Source of the DNA: Parvibaculum sp.
Lineage (GTDB): Bacteria; Pseudomonadota; Alphaproteobacteria; Parvibaculales; Parvibaculaceae
Assembly: GCF_030651915.1 (NCBI RefSeq)
Contig: NZ_JAUSBV010000005.1
Location: 372,001 to 436,000 of the forward strand
DNA length: 64,000 nucleotides
Direction of reading: 5' to 3'
A program made the position numbers and the translations under genes. This document shows positions 50,055 through 59,492 of the stretch, piece after piece. Each line of letters begins with the position of its first letter. Within the stretch, counting starts at the first letter, position 1. Below the pieces are notes generated by a model. It saw only the letters and a program-made list of their open reading frames with translations, did no database searches and was not told the DNA's origin.

Positions 50055-51560
50055 TCAGGCCATCGTGAGCTTCAGCACCACATAGATACCGCCCGCGAGC
50101 AGGCCCGCCGCCGGCACGGTAATGACCCAGGCAGCGGCGATCGTCAGCACATGCCGCCGCCGCACCAGTCTTCGCGTCTCGCGTTTGATCTGCCTGCGGA
50201 TCGCTTCTTCGGGCGTCTTGTTCAGCGTGTCGGGGTCGCCGGGATGCACTTTCTTCTTCGGCGCATCGGCGTTCAAACCGATATTGGCCAGGTACTCGCG
50301 CAGGAAGCCGACGCCGAAAACGCCGCCGATCGCGATATGGGTCGAGGACACCGGCAGTCCCATCGCCGAGGCGATCAGCACGGTGATGGCGGCGGCCAGC
50401 GCGACGCAGAAGGCGCGCACCGCGTCCATCTTGGTGATTTTCTCGCCCACCGTGCGGATCAGGCGCGGGCCGAACAGCGCCAGGCCGAGCGCGATGCCCA
50501 TGGCACCGATCAGCAGCACCCAGAGCGGCAGCACCACCTTGTCGGGCGCGGCCGCGCCGGATTCGGCAGCCGCCACGATGGCCGCCAGCGGGCCGACGGC
50601 ATTGGCCACGTCGTTGGCGCCATGCGCAAATGAAAGCAGCGCGGCGGCGAAGATCAGTGGCAGCGTGAAAAGTTTCGCCACATGCTTGCGGCGGTTTTCG
50701 ATCAGCATCGCGCGGCGCGCGACCCAGGGGCGGGTCAGCCACCAGCCGGCCGCAAAACCCGCCGCACCCAGCATCCAGACCGTCAGCGCATCGGGCTTCC
50801 AGACGCGCGAGAAACCTTTCAGCGCCAGATACATCGCGAAGGTGCCGGCCATCAGACCGATCATCACCGGCACCCAGCGCTTGGCCGCCTCGATCCTGTC
50901 GTCGTCGCGAAACAGCACCGTCCATTTGATGAAGCCGAGCAGGGCCGCCGCGATGATGCCGCCCATCAGCGGCGAGATCACCCAGCTCGCCGCGATGGCG
51001 CCCATCATCGACCAGTTGATCGCCGCCATGCCGGCCGCCGCGATGCCGGCGCCGACCACGCCGCCGACGATCGAATGCGTCGTCGAGACGGGTGCGTTGA
51101 GGAAGGTCGCCAGATGCAGCCACATACCGGCGGCAAGGAGAGACGCCACCATCAGCATCACGAAGTCGAGCACATCGAGCGCTTCGGCGGGCCTGACGAT
51201 ATTGCGCGAGATCGTGTTGACGACATCGCCGCCCGCCAGGATCGCACCCGCCGCCTCGCAGATCGCGGCGATGACCAGCGCGGCCGCCAGAGGCAGCGCG
51301 CGGCTGCCGACCGCCGGTCCCATATTGTTGGCGACGTCGTTGGCGCCGATATTGAGCGCCATGTAGCCGGCGATGACGCCACCGGCGATCACGAAGATGC
51401 TGAGCGGTCCGACCGGCGCCAGACCGGCCATGAAAAGAAAGACCGCCAGCAGGAAAATCAGGGCAAGGCCCGGCGCCGCGATCGAGCGCGACAGCGCATA
51501 GGTCGCCTCTTCGAGGCTGACGACCTTTTTCAGGTCCTTGTCGAGTGCGCTCTTCGCCAA
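50055..51560 (-). CDS. pit: Low-affinity inorganic phosphate transporter (PiT family)
   Basis: Proton-coupled phosphate carrier of 501 residues. Both family signatures are present: GANDVANNMGPAVGS (about residues 72-86) and GANDVANAVGPLAAI (around 317-331), with 10 or more membrane helices and a large central cytoplasmic loop (NRRKHVAK region). The PVSTTHSIVGG and PVSSTHIAIGG motifs complete the pseudo-twofold repeat. Convergent with the Nudix gene 10 bp away. A three-repeat Pho box lies upstream, so expression should follow PhoB. Confidence 0.95.
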   Translation of the reverse strand: MAKSALDKDLKKVVSLEEATYALSRSIAAPGLALIFLLAVFLFMAGLAPVGPLSIFVIAGGVIAGYMALNIGANDVANNMGPAVGSRALPLAAALVIAAICEAAGAILAGGDVVNTISRNIVRPAEALDVLDFVMLMVASLLAAGMWLHLATFLNAPVSTTHSIVGGVVGAGIAAAGMAAINWSMMGAIAASWVISPLMGGIIAAALLGFIKWTVLFRDDDRIEAAKRWVPVMIGLMAGTFAMYLALKGFSRVWKPDALTVWMLGAAGFAAGWWLTRPWVARRAMLIENRRKHVAKLFTLPLIFAAALLSFAHGANDVANAVGPLAAIVAAAESGAAAPDKVVLPLWVLLIGAMGIALGLALFGPRLIRTVGEKITKMDAVRAFCVALAAAITVLIASAMGLPVSSTHIAIGGVFGVGFLREYLANIGLNADAPKKKVHPGDPDTLNKTPEEAIRRQIKRETRRLVRRRHVLTIAAAWVITVPAAGLLAGGIYVVLKLTMA

Positions 51561-51643
51561 ATCCGGCTCCCCCGATTCGCCCGCCGCATCCGGGCGGATC
51601 GGCCGGGGAGAGCCTTTAGCATTTCGGGCGATCTGCGCCTAGG

Positions 51644-51676
51644 GTTTGTGACAGTTTTTTGACAGTTTTGTGACAG
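51644..51676 (-). promoter_or_regulatory. Pho box (PhoB binding site) upstream of pit
   Basis: On the minus strand CTGTCA occurs three times with exactly 11-bp period (starting at 51676, 51665 and 51654), with A-rich spacers (CAAAA, AAAAA, CAAAC). This matches the PhoB consensus of 11-bp CTGTCAT-type direct repeats. It ends 83 bp before the pit start. Confidence 0.85.
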
Positions 51677-51705
51677 AGGGGGGGGGTCCGCTGCCATTTC
51701 CGCTG

Positions 51706-52167
51706 TCACTCGGGTGGCATCAGGGGCCAGTCGACGATGCGGTCCTCGAGGTCTTCCAGGTCGACCTCGTCCTCGTAGAGGAACCGTCCGTGGACGGACA
51801 TTCCGGCCAGCCGCACCGCCTCGTATTCGCCCGAAACCAGCGGGTGCCACCAGGGCAGATCCTTGCCTTCCTTCAACAGCTTGTAGGCGCAGGAAGGCGG
51901 CATCCAGTCGATATCTTCGAGGTTTTTCGGCGTCAGCGTCACACAGTCCGGCACGCGCACCGAGCGGTTCGGATAGTCCGAGCAGCGGCAGGTCTCCGCG
52001 TCGAGCAGCCGGCAGGCGATGTCGGTATATTCGATCGCGCCGGTGTCCTCGTCCTCGAGCTTGGTCAGGCAGCACTTCGCGCAACCGTCGCAAAGGCTCT
52101 CCCACTCCTCGCGGTTCATTTCGTCAAGGCGCTTCACGCGCCAGAAGGGTTCGCCGGTGCCGCTCAT
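51706..52167 (-). CDS. YcgN-family cysteine-cluster protein
   Basis: Protein of 153 residues from ATG 52167 ([17 protein letters not shown]). Eight cysteines in the YcgN/UPF0260 pattern: [47 protein letters not shown], suited to an iron-sulfur or zinc cluster. Function unknown in all members. The longer frame to 52239 lacks support. It lies upstream of pit on the same strand; the Pho box is between them. Confidence 0.9.
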   Translation of the reverse strand: MSGTGEPFWRVKRLDEMNREEWESLCDGCAKCCLTKLEDEDTGAIEYTDIACRLLDAETCRCSDYPNRSVRVPDCVTLTPKNLEDIDWMPPSCAYKLLKEGKDLPWWHPLVSGEYEAVRLAGMSVHGRFLYEDEVDLEDLEDRIVDWPLMPPE

Positions 52168-52371
52168 TCCGGGACAGAAGCGCGCGCCGCGTCCGCCGTC
52201 AAGCGGTTCCGCAAAGTCGTGGTTTTCCTGCCCTCGCATCGCCGCGATACCGCCCTATTCCCTGCACAAAGTTGATCCAGTCTCGTTTCGGTGCAGTCGG
52301 GGCTGGCACAAGGCTCGCATGAAACCCCTGTCCGGTTCACGCCGGACGTGTAGCTATCGAGGCAGTTAACC

Positions 52372-54426
52372 GTGTCGCAGGACGACCACGATCCCTATCC
52401 GATGCGCGCGCAGCAACAGCGCGCGCCGCTGCACGACCTGCCGGAGCCGCCGGACGGGAATGACGACGACCGCCCGCGTGCCAAACGGCGCTGGCGTCCT
52501 GGTATCCTTGCCACCTCATCCTTCGTTCTGACGGCGCTGTTTGTCGGCGCCTTTCTTCTTGTTTCGCGAACGCTGCCCGACCTGCAACGCGTGATTGATG
52601 CCGGGCCCGATGAAACGCTGATGCTGACGGTGCTCGATGCCAATGGCGACGAGATCGGAAGCCGCGGCCGGCGCACCGCGCCCACGGTGCCGCTCGGCGA
52701 ATTGCCGCCCTATCTGATCATGGCGGTGCTCGCGACCGAGGATCGCCGATTCTACGAACACAACGGTTTTGATCCGCGCGGCATCGCGCGCGCTATGTGG
52801 TCCAACCTCAAAGCACTCGACTTCGTCGAAGGCGGGTCGACCATCACACAACAGGTGGCGAAGAACCTCTATCTCGACAACAGACGTACGGTGATGCGCA
52901 AGGCACAAGAAGCGCTGATCACGCTCTGGCTCGAGAACAATCTGACCAAGGCCGAAATCCTGACGCTCTATCTCAATCGCATCTATATGGGTGCCGGCAA
53001 TTACGGCATGGATGCAGCGGCGCGCTACTACTATGGCAAATCGGTGCGCGAAGTTTCGCTGGCCGAAGCCGCGATCCTCGCCGGCCTGCCGAAAGCACCG
53101 AGCCGCTTTGCACCCACCAACGATCTCGAACGGGCCCGCGCCCGCGCCGGACAGGTGCTCGACCGGCTTGTCAGTTCAGGCACGCTGACTTCCCAGGAGG
53201 TCGCCGGTGCGCGCGCCAATCCAGCCGATGTCGTTATCCGCGGGCAGGCCGAAGGTCAGGAATATTTCGTCGACTGGGTCGCCGGTCAGGCAACGGCCAT
53301 GATACCGGATACGACCGGGCGTTACACCATTCGCACAACGCTCGATCCCCGCCGGCAGAAAGCGGCCGATGCGGCGATCAAGCAAACGCTCGCGGGCGCC
53401 GGGACCGAACGCCACGTGTCGCAAGGGGCGCTTGTCGCTCTCGGACCCGACGGCGCGGTGCTCGCAATGGTCGGCGGCCAGTCCTATCTCGAAAGCCAGT
53501 TCAACCGCGCGACACAGGCGCTGCGGCAACCGGGTTCGGCGTTCAAACCCATCGTCTATCTGGCGGCGCTCGAAGCCGGCTATACGCCGGACAGTCCGAT
53601 TACGGACGAAGCCGTGTCGATGGGCGGCTGGATGCCGCGCAATGTAGCGGCGCGTGACTGGGGGACGGTCAGCCTTGCCACCGCACTGGCGCAATCGATC
53701 AACACAATCGCCGTGCAGGTTGGCGACAAGGTCGGCATGGACCGGATCGGCGATGCGGCGCGACGACTCGGTCTCGAACGGCCGCTGCCGCGCAACCTGT
53801 CCGTCGTGCTCGGCAGTTCCGAAGTGACGGTGCTGGAGCTGACATCGGCCTATTCGGTATTCGGGAACGAGGGCCGGAGAGCCGCTCCCTACGGCATTTT
53901 CGAAATCGTCGCCGAGAATGGCGACGTGGTCTACACGCATACACCCGAGGTCACGCAGGCGACCAAGCCGGAGCATGCGCATGACATGACGTACATGCTC
54001 TACAACGTGATGACGGACGGTACGGGCCGCGGCGCGCAGATCGGCGGCCGGCTCGCTGCCGGAAAAACCGGCACCAGCCAGGATAACCGCGACGCCTGGT
54101 TCATCGGCTACACCGGTAACGAAACGGCCGGCGTCTGGTTCGGCAATGACGACAATTCGCCGACAGACGGCGCGGCCGGCGGCAATGTTGCCGCGAGCGC
54201 CTGGAAGGCCTACATGACCGCCGCACAACAAGGACAGCTGGCGGCGCCCCTGCCCGGCGCCGTGCGCTTCCGCGACACCACGATCAGGACCGCCACCAGC
54301 GCGCCGAGCGGATTTTTCGTCGAACTTGGCGACCTCTTCGCGGCCGCACCGAAACTCGAAGGCGGCTCGACCGATTGGGGCCGGGGCTTCCGCCGCGGCG
54401 GCGAAACGCTGGGCGGCAAGCGCTAG
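52372..54426 (+). CDS. Class A penicillin-binding protein (PBP1A-type glycosyltransferase/transpeptidase)
   Basis: Bifunctional peptidoglycan synthase of 684 residues. Short polar cytoplasmic N-terminus, membrane helix about 44-64, transglycosylase domain with catalytic Glu123 (ATEDRRFYEH) and GGSTITQQVAKNLYL, then transpeptidase with Ser389 in GSAFKP (SxxK), SIN (SxN) and KTGTSQ (KTG). Compact compared with 800-residue enteric PBP1a. The start is GTG 52372 with GAGG upstream. The ABC-F gene follows 71 bp later. Confidence 0.95.
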   Translation: MSQDDHDPYPMRAQQQRAPLHDLPEPPDGNDDDRPRAKRRWRPGILATSSFVLTALFVGAFLLVSRTLPDLQRVIDAGPDETLMLTVLDANGDEIGSRGRRTAPTVPLGELPPYLIMAVLATEDRRFYEHNGFDPRGIARAMWSNLKALDFVEGGSTITQQVAKNLYLDNRRTVMRKAQEALITLWLENNLTKAEILTLYLNRIYMGAGNYGMDAAARYYYGKSVREVSLAEAAILAGLPKAPSRFAPTNDLERARARAGQVLDRLVSSGTLTSQEVAGARANPADVVIRGQAEGQEYFVDWVAGQATAMIPDTTGRYTIRTTLDPRRQKAADAAIKQTLAGAGTERHVSQGALVALGPDGAVLAMVGGQSYLESQFNRATQALRQPGSAFKPIVYLAALEAGYTPDSPITDEAVSMGGWMPRNVAARDWGTVSLATALAQSINTIAVQVGDKVGMDRIGDAARRLGLERPLPRNLSVVLGSSEVTVLELTSAYSVFGNEGRRAAPYGIFEIVAENGDVVYTHTPEVTQATKPEHAHDMTYMLYNVMTDGTGRGAQIGGRLAAGKTGTSQDNRDAWFIGYTGNETAGVWFGNDDNSPTDGAAGGNVAASAWKAYMTAAQQGQLAAPLPGAVRFRDTTIRTATSAPSGFFVELGDLFAAAPKLEGGSTDWGRGFRRGGETLGGKR

Positions 54427-54497
54427 AACCGCATTTGCTTCGGATCGCCCGATGCGCCATACAGGCCCATTGTCACCAACACGCAGAGATTTCCAGA

Positions 54498-56306
54498 TTG
54501 GCTCCGCCACTTCTTGCCCTTCGCGATATTCGCGTCGCCTTCGCCGATCAGGTGTTGATCGCAGGCGCCAGCTTTGCGCTGGCTGCGGGCGACCGTCTGT
54601 GCCTGGTCGGACGGAACGGCTCCGGCAAGTCGACCTTGTTGCGGATCGCGGCCGGCCTTGTCGAGCCCGACGGCGGTGAGATTTTCCGGCAGCCTGGTAC
54701 GCGCATTGCCTATCTCGAACAGATGCCGGACTTTGGCGGCGCGCCGAGTGTGCTCGACTATGCAACAGCCGGCGGCGCCGAACCGCACAAAGCACTGGCC
54801 GCACTTGATGAGCTGAAGCTCTCGCCCGCCGCCGTTCCATCGACCCTTTCGGGCGGTGAGGGACGCAAGGCCGCGCTGGCGCGCGTGCTTGCCGAGGAGC
54901 CCGATATTCTGCTTCTCGACGAACCGACCAACCATCTCGATTTGCCTTCAATCGAATGGCTCGAAGAGACGCTGTCGCAATTTCGTGGCGCCTTCGTCCT
55001 GATCAGCCATGACCGTGCCTTTCTCCGTCGTCTCACGGCAGGTTGTCTCTGGCTCGATCGTGGCGCCATCCGCCGGCTCGACAAGGGCTTCTCCGCCTTC
55101 GATGTCTGGTCGGACCAGATTCTCGCCGAGGAGGAAACGGTCGCACACAAGCTCGACCGTTTGATCGAACAGGAAACGCAATGGTCGCGCGAAGGCATTT
55201 CAGCGCGGCGTACACGCAATCAAGGACGGCTGCGCCGTCTCCACTCGATGCGCGCCGATCGCGCGCGGCGGGTCGGCCAGACCGGTCGCGTGGAACTGGT
55301 GGCAGATAGCGGGGCGGCCTCCGGTTCACTGGTTGTCGAGGCGACCGCTATTTCAAAGAGCTGGCCGCAGACCAACGGCAGCGAGCGTGTCACTGTCCGC
55401 GATTTTTCGACACGCATCATGCGAGGCGACAAAGTCGGCCTGATCGGACCCAACGGCGCGGGCAAGACAACGCTTCTGAAGATTTTGACCGGCGCGCTCA
55501 AGCCCGATAGCGGCACCATACGCCTCGGCACGAACCTCACGCCCGTTTATGTCGACCAGACACGCGCGGCGCTCGATCCGGATGCAACCCTCTGGCAGAC
55601 GCTTTGCGAGGGCGGTGGCGACCAGGTGCTGGTGCGCGGACGGCCGCGCCACGTCGTTTCCTATCTCAAGGATTTTCTGTTTCGCGAGTCGCAAGCGCGC
55701 CAGCCCGTGAAAGCACTCTCCGGCGGTGAGCAATGCCGGTTGTTGCTGGCGCAGGCGCTCGCGAAGCCGTCGAACCTTCTCATTCTCGACGAACCGACCA
55801 ACGATCTCGACATGGAAACGCTCGATCTGCTGCAGGAGATGTTGGCCGATTACGACGGAACGGTTTTGCTGGTCAGTCACGATCGTGACTTTCTCGACCG
55901 CGTCGTCACCTCCGTCGTCGCCCTGGACGGCAGCGGCAGCGCTGTGGAGTATCCCGGCGGCTATTCGGACTACCTGTCCCAGTCCCGGCATGAAAAGAAC
56001 GCGGCGGTCAAAGCAGCATCTGGCCGCCCGGTCCAGGCGTCCCGGTCCGACCGCTCGCGGCCAACTTCCAAGCTCAGCTACAAGGACGCACGCGCGCTGG
56101 AGGGGTTGCAGGAAAAAATGCCGCAATTGGCGCAAGAGATTGCCGAACTTGAGAAAAAGCTCGCAGATGCAAGCCTTTACACGCGCAATGCCGATGAATT
56201 TCACAAGACGACGGCGCGCCATGACGCCCTCAAGGCTGAACTCGCCGAGGCCGAGGAACGCTGGCTGGAACTCGAATTGAAGCGCGAAGCGCTGGCGGGC
56301 ACCTGA
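54498..56306 (+). CDS. ABC-F family ATPase (Uup-type)
   Basis: Soluble protein of about 602 residues with two ATP-binding domains: first Walker A GRNGSGKST, signature LSGGEGRKA, Walker B LLLDEPTNHLD; second GPNGAGKTT, LSGGEQCRL, LILDEPTNDLD. A linker (about 240-290) separates them and a C-terminal coiled coil (KMPQLAQEIAELEKKLADAS) is of the Uup type, which binds branched DNA or ribosomes. No in-frame ATG follows the PBP stop before the ABC start; TTG 54498 (encoding LAPPLLALRDI) fits the family start, while ATG 54375 lies inside the PBP gene. Confidence 0.9.
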   Translation: MAPPLLALRDIRVAFADQVLIAGASFALAAGDRLCLVGRNGSGKSTLLRIAAGLVEPDGGEIFRQPGTRIAYLEQMPDFGGAPSVLDYATAGGAEPHKALAALDELKLSPAAVPSTLSGGEGRKAALARVLAEEPDILLLDEPTNHLDLPSIEWLEETLSQFRGAFVLISHDRAFLRRLTAGCLWLDRGAIRRLDKGFSAFDVWSDQILAEEETVAHKLDRLIEQETQWSREGISARRTRNQGRLRRLHSMRADRARRVGQTGRVELVADSGAASGSLVVEATAISKSWPQTNGSERVTVRDFSTRIMRGDKVGLIGPNGAGKTTLLKILTGALKPDSGTIRLGTNLTPVYVDQTRAALDPDATLWQTLCEGGGDQVLVRGRPRHVVSYLKDFLFRESQARQPVKALSGGEQCRLLLAQALAKPSNLLILDEPTNDLDMETLDLLQEMLADYDGTVLLVSHDRDFLDRVVTSVVALDGSGSAVEYPGGYSDYLSQSRHEKNAAVKAASGRPVQASRSDRSRPTSKLSYKDARALEGLQEKMPQLAQEIAELEKKLADASLYTRNADEFHKTTARHDALKAELAEAEERWLELELKREALAGT

Positions 56307-56446
56307 CGGTTAACCAGCTATCCACAATCCCTTTGACTGTTGCGCCGGCACAAGTTTGGATAGCTGGCGTCTCGATTCGCGGGGGGGGTACGGCGAAGCG
56401 ATACGCCTGTCGGTTTCGGGTCCAGGAGGATCCGGGTGGGGGATCA

Positions 56447-57031
56447 TTGAAGCTCGTCCTGAAGCTTCTGGCATCTTTTGTCGTCGCGCTCGTTCTGGGC
56501 GTCGGCTCGGCGCTGCTGCTCCTGCGCGGCGGTGCCGGACTTGGCGGAGCGATCGCCGTCGGCCCGTGGACAACGAGTGCGGAAACAGGCTCGGCCGATG
56601 CCGATCCCTACACGCGTGCCCGTATAGCCATCGGTGGACTTCTGGCGCTCAGCCGCAGCGAAACCATCTATTTCACCGCCGCGACCGACGATGCGGGTGC
56701 GCCGCTGCGGACCCGATGTGCCTACAGGATCATCGGTACCGATCCGCCAGCGCGCTGGTGGAGCATCACGGCCTATGGCGCCGACCACTTCCTGATACCC
56801 AATCCGCAGGACCGCTATTCCTTTGGCGGCAACACATTGGCGCGCGAGGATGACGGAAGTTTCGTCATTTTCGTCGGTCCGGCGGCCGCCGATGGCAACT
56901 GGATACCGACGGGCGAGAAGGAAGGGACGTTCACGCTGACGCTTAGACTTTACAATCCGAATGAGGACGCAGCGCGCGATCCGTCGAGGATCGAGCTGCC
57001 GCGCATCGCCGGGGAGGCATGCCCATCATGA
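56447..57031 (+). CDS. DUF1214-type membrane-anchored protein
   Basis: Protein of about 194 residues: membrane helix (VLKLLASFVVALVLGVGSAL), then a periplasmic beta-rich domain with WWSITAYGADHFLIPNPQDR, FGGNTLAREDDGSFVIFVGP and TGEKEGTFTLTLRLYNP, the DUF1214 landmarks. TTG 56447 starts at the helix; the frame to 56333 adds a basic stretch without support. It overlaps the DUF1254-type gene by 13 bp. In many bacteria the two domains are one polypeptide; here they are two coupled genes. Confidence 0.8.
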   Translation: MKLVLKLLASFVVALVLGVGSALLLLRGGAGLGGAIAVGPWTTSAETGSADADPYTRARIAIGGLLALSRSETIYFTAATDDAGAPLRTRCAYRIIGTDPPARWWSITAYGADHFLIPNPQDRYSFGGNTLAREDDGSFVIFVGPAAADGNWIPTGEKEGTFTLTLRLYNPNEDAARDPSRIELPRIAGEACPS

Positions 57032-57549
57032 AGACATGGCCCATATGGATCGCCGGCACTATCGTGCTTGCCGCGGTCTTGCATATCCTGACCATATTTG
57101 CCTTGCCCTACGGCATCATGGACCGTGCCATGGCCGGTATCGCCGCGCAGGCTGGCGGCGTCAACAAGGCAGTCTACCCCGATCCGGTGACGGCGGCTTC
57201 GCGCGGCATTGTCCGTCCAAGCCCCGATCTCCTCTATACGGCCTGCGTCTACGACATCGGTGCCCGGCCGCTGCGTATCACGTCGCCTGTGCCCGACACC
57301 TATTGGTCGCTGTCGATGTTTGCTTCCAACACCGACAATTTCTTCGTCGTCAACGACCGTCAAACGAAGGCCGGCAGGATAGAGATCATACTGGCAACCG
57401 ACGATACGGCGAAGAGCGGCAATGACACGCCGGTCGTCATCGCGCCGTCGAGCCGCGGCATCATTCTTTTCCGGTCGCTGATCGCTTCCGACGCGGCACG
57501 GCCCGAGGTCGATGCCCTGCGCCGGCAATCCCGTTGCGAGCCGCTCTGA
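57019..57549 (+). CDS. DUF1254-type membrane-anchored protein
   Basis: Protein of 176 residues with an N-terminal helix (WPIWIAGTIVLAAVLHILTIF) and a periplasmic domain (PSPDLLYTACVYDIGARPLR, PDTYWSLSMFASNTDNFFVV), matching the short membrane-anchored DUF1254 form. GGGGAGG precedes the ATG. Coupled to the DUF1214 gene. Biochemical role unknown. Confidence 0.8.
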   Translation: MPIMKTWPIWIAGTIVLAAVLHILTIFALPYGIMDRAMAGIAAQAGGVNKAVYPDPVTAASRGIVRPSPDLLYTACVYDIGARPLRITSPVPDTYWSLSMFASNTDNFFVVNDRQTKAGRIEIILATDDTAKSGNDTPVVIAPSSRGIILFRSLIASDAARPEVDALRRQSRCEPL

Positions 57550-57649
57550 CCCGACCTGACCCCCATTTCGCGCGGTAGCCCTCCGAGTTTCCCGCTGATA
57601 CCATCGCCCCGTTCACGCGCGCTGCCGCGCGTCCCACGGGGAGGCCTCC

Positions 57650-58693
57650 ATGAACCGGAATCTGATTTTGATCGCTGGTGCGGCAGCGGTTGCGGTTGCC
57701 CTTGTCATCGTGCTGGCGATCGGATCCGGCAGCCGGCCGGACAATGGGCTCACCCGCATCACCTTCGCGACCGACTGGAAAGCCCAGGCCGAACATGGCG
57801 GCTTCTATCAGGCGCAGGCCAACGGCTATTACGCCGAGGCCGGGCTCGACATAACGCTGGTACAGGGCGGCCCGGGTATCAACGTCCCGCAATTGCTGGC
57901 CGCGCATTCGGTTGATTTCGGCATCGGCTCCAACAATTTCATTCCGCTCAACATCGTCGCGGCTGGTGCCGGCGCCAAGGCCGTGATGGCCACCTTTCAG
58001 AAGGACCCGCAGGTCTTCATTGCCCATCCCCGCGACGACGTGAACTCGATCGCCGACATGAAGGGCATGCCGATCATGGTGTCCGATGCGACCGTCAGTG
58101 CGTTCTGGCAGTGGCTGAAAGCAAAGTACAATTTCGACGACAGTCAGATCCGCAAATACACATTCAACCTCGCACCGTTCCTGACCGACCCACAGGCGAT
58201 CCAACAAGGTTATCTGTCGTCGGAGCCCTATATGATCCGAAAGGAAACCGGCATCGAACCGCAGGTATTTCTGCTGTCGGACTATGGTTATCCGGGCTAC
58301 GCCGCCGTCGTTCTCGCCGCCGACCGGATGATCGCCGAACGGCCGGAGGTTGTGCAGGCATTTGTAGACGCCAGCATCCGCGGATGGGTAAGTTACCTCT
58401 ATGGCGATCCGGCGCCCGGCAATGCGCTGATCAAACGCGACAATCCCGAGATGACGGACGATGTCATCGCCAATGCGATTTCGATGATGAAGCAATACGG
58501 CATCGTCGATTCCGGCGACACGCTGACGCTCGGCGTCGGCGCCATGACCGAGGCGCGCTGGAAGGAATTTTATCTCACGATGGTGAGGGCCGGTGTCTAT
58601 TCGGCGGAACTCGACGTTCACAGCGCCTATACGCTCGAATTCGTCAATCAGGGCGAGGGGGCGGATCTCAAAAGGCAACTGACCGGCGAATGA
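57650..58693 (+). CDS. NMT1/THI5-like ABC transporter substrate-binding protein
   Basis: Binding protein of 347 residues with an N-terminal helix acting as signal or anchor (LILIAGAAAVAVALVIVLA) and the NMT1 fold: TRITFATDWKAQAEHGGFYQA, ANGYYAEAGLDITLVQGGPG, VDFGIGSN. It follows GGGGAGG. No lipobox Cys; the anchor may stay uncleaved. Relatives bind pyrimidines for thiamine, riboflavin, or sulfonates; WKAQAEHGGFYQA is typical of the pyrimidine/riboflavin group. No TPP riboswitch is seen upstream, so the ligand is open. Confidence 0.85.
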   Translation: MNRNLILIAGAAAVAVALVIVLAIGSGSRPDNGLTRITFATDWKAQAEHGGFYQAQANGYYAEAGLDITLVQGGPGINVPQLLAAHSVDFGIGSNNFIPLNIVAAGAGAKAVMATFQKDPQVFIAHPRDDVNSIADMKGMPIMVSDATVSAFWQWLKAKYNFDDSQIRKYTFNLAPFLTDPQAIQQGYLSSEPYMIRKETGIEPQVFLLSDYGYPGYAAVVLAADRMIAERPEVVQAFVDASIRGWVSYLYGDPAPGNALIKRDNPEMTDDVIANAISMMKQYGIVDSGDTLTLGVGAMTEARWKEFYLTMVRAGVYSAELDVHSAYTLEFVNQGEGADLKRQLTGE

Positions 58694-58712
58694 GAAAGGC
58701 GGCCGCCTGCGC

Positions 58713-59492
58713 ATGACCGAAGCCGACGCGCCAACACGGCCTCCTCTCGTCACGCTCACCGGTGTTGCCAAGACCTATGGCAACGGCACAGTAGCGCTGG
58801 CAGGTGTCGATGCCACAATCAAGCAGGGCGATTTCGTTTCTCTGGTCGGGCCTTCGGGCTGCGGCAAGAGCACGCTGCTCAGGATCGTCGCTGGATTGAT
58901 CGGCCCGAGCGCGGGCGACGTTCGCTGGCACACAACCGACGGCGCGCGACCTGCCGATGTCGGATTCGTCTTTCAGGACGCAACGCTGATGCCCTGGGCC
59001 TCCGTTCTCGACAATGTGTTCCTGCCGCTGAAACTCCGCGGCATCGCACGCGACAAGGCGCGGCCGCAACTGATGGAGGCGCTTGCGCGTGTCGGGCTTG
59101 CCGACTTTGCCGGCGCCTTTCCACGCGAGCTTTCGGGCGGCATGAAGATGCGGGTGTCGCTGGCGCGCGCGCTGGTGACCCAGCCGCCGGTGCTGCTGAT
59201 GGACGAACCGTTTGCGGCACTCGACGAATTCACCCGCGAAAAGCTCGACGACGATCTGCTGGAACTCTGGCGCAGCCAGCGCTGGACCGTGATCTTCGTG
59301 ACGCACAGCATTTACGAATCCGTCTATCTCTCCGAGCGCGTGCTGGTGATGGGCGCGCGGCCGGGACGCATTCTCGGCGAAGTCGTGATCGATGCACCAC
59401 ACCCGCGCGGGCCAGCGTTCCGCCGCTCACATGACTATGTCGATCACTGCGCCGCTGTCAGCGCCGCGTTGCGCGAGGGGGTTGCGACATGA
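58713..59492 (+). CDS. ABC transporter ATPase subunit
   Basis: ATPase of 259 residues: Walker A GPSGCGKST, Q-loop FQDATLMPW, signature LSGGMKMRVSLARAL, Walker B LLMDEPFAALDE, switch His in THSIYES. This is the nitrate/sulfonate/taurine-type (TauB/SsuB) class that pairs with NMT1-like binding proteins. It is 19 bp after the binding protein gene and overlaps the permease gene by 4 bp (ATGA). Confidence 0.92.
   Translation: MTEADAPTRPPLVTLTGVAKTYGNGTVALAGVDATIKQGDFVSLVGPSGCGKSTLLRIVAGLIGPSAGDVRWHTTDGARPADVGFVFQDATLMPWASVLDNVFLPLKLRGIARDKARPQLMEALARVGLADFAGAFPRELSGGMKMRVSLARALVTQPPVLLMDEPFAALDEFTREKLDDDLLELWRSQRWTVIFVTHSIYESVYLSERVLVMGARPGRILGEVVIDAPHPRGPAFRRSHDYVDHCAAVSAALREGVAT

Noticed and set aside
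57550-57649. TPP riboswitch before the NMT1-like operon
   Set aside because: No CTGAGA or other THI-box core is seen in the 100-bp gap.
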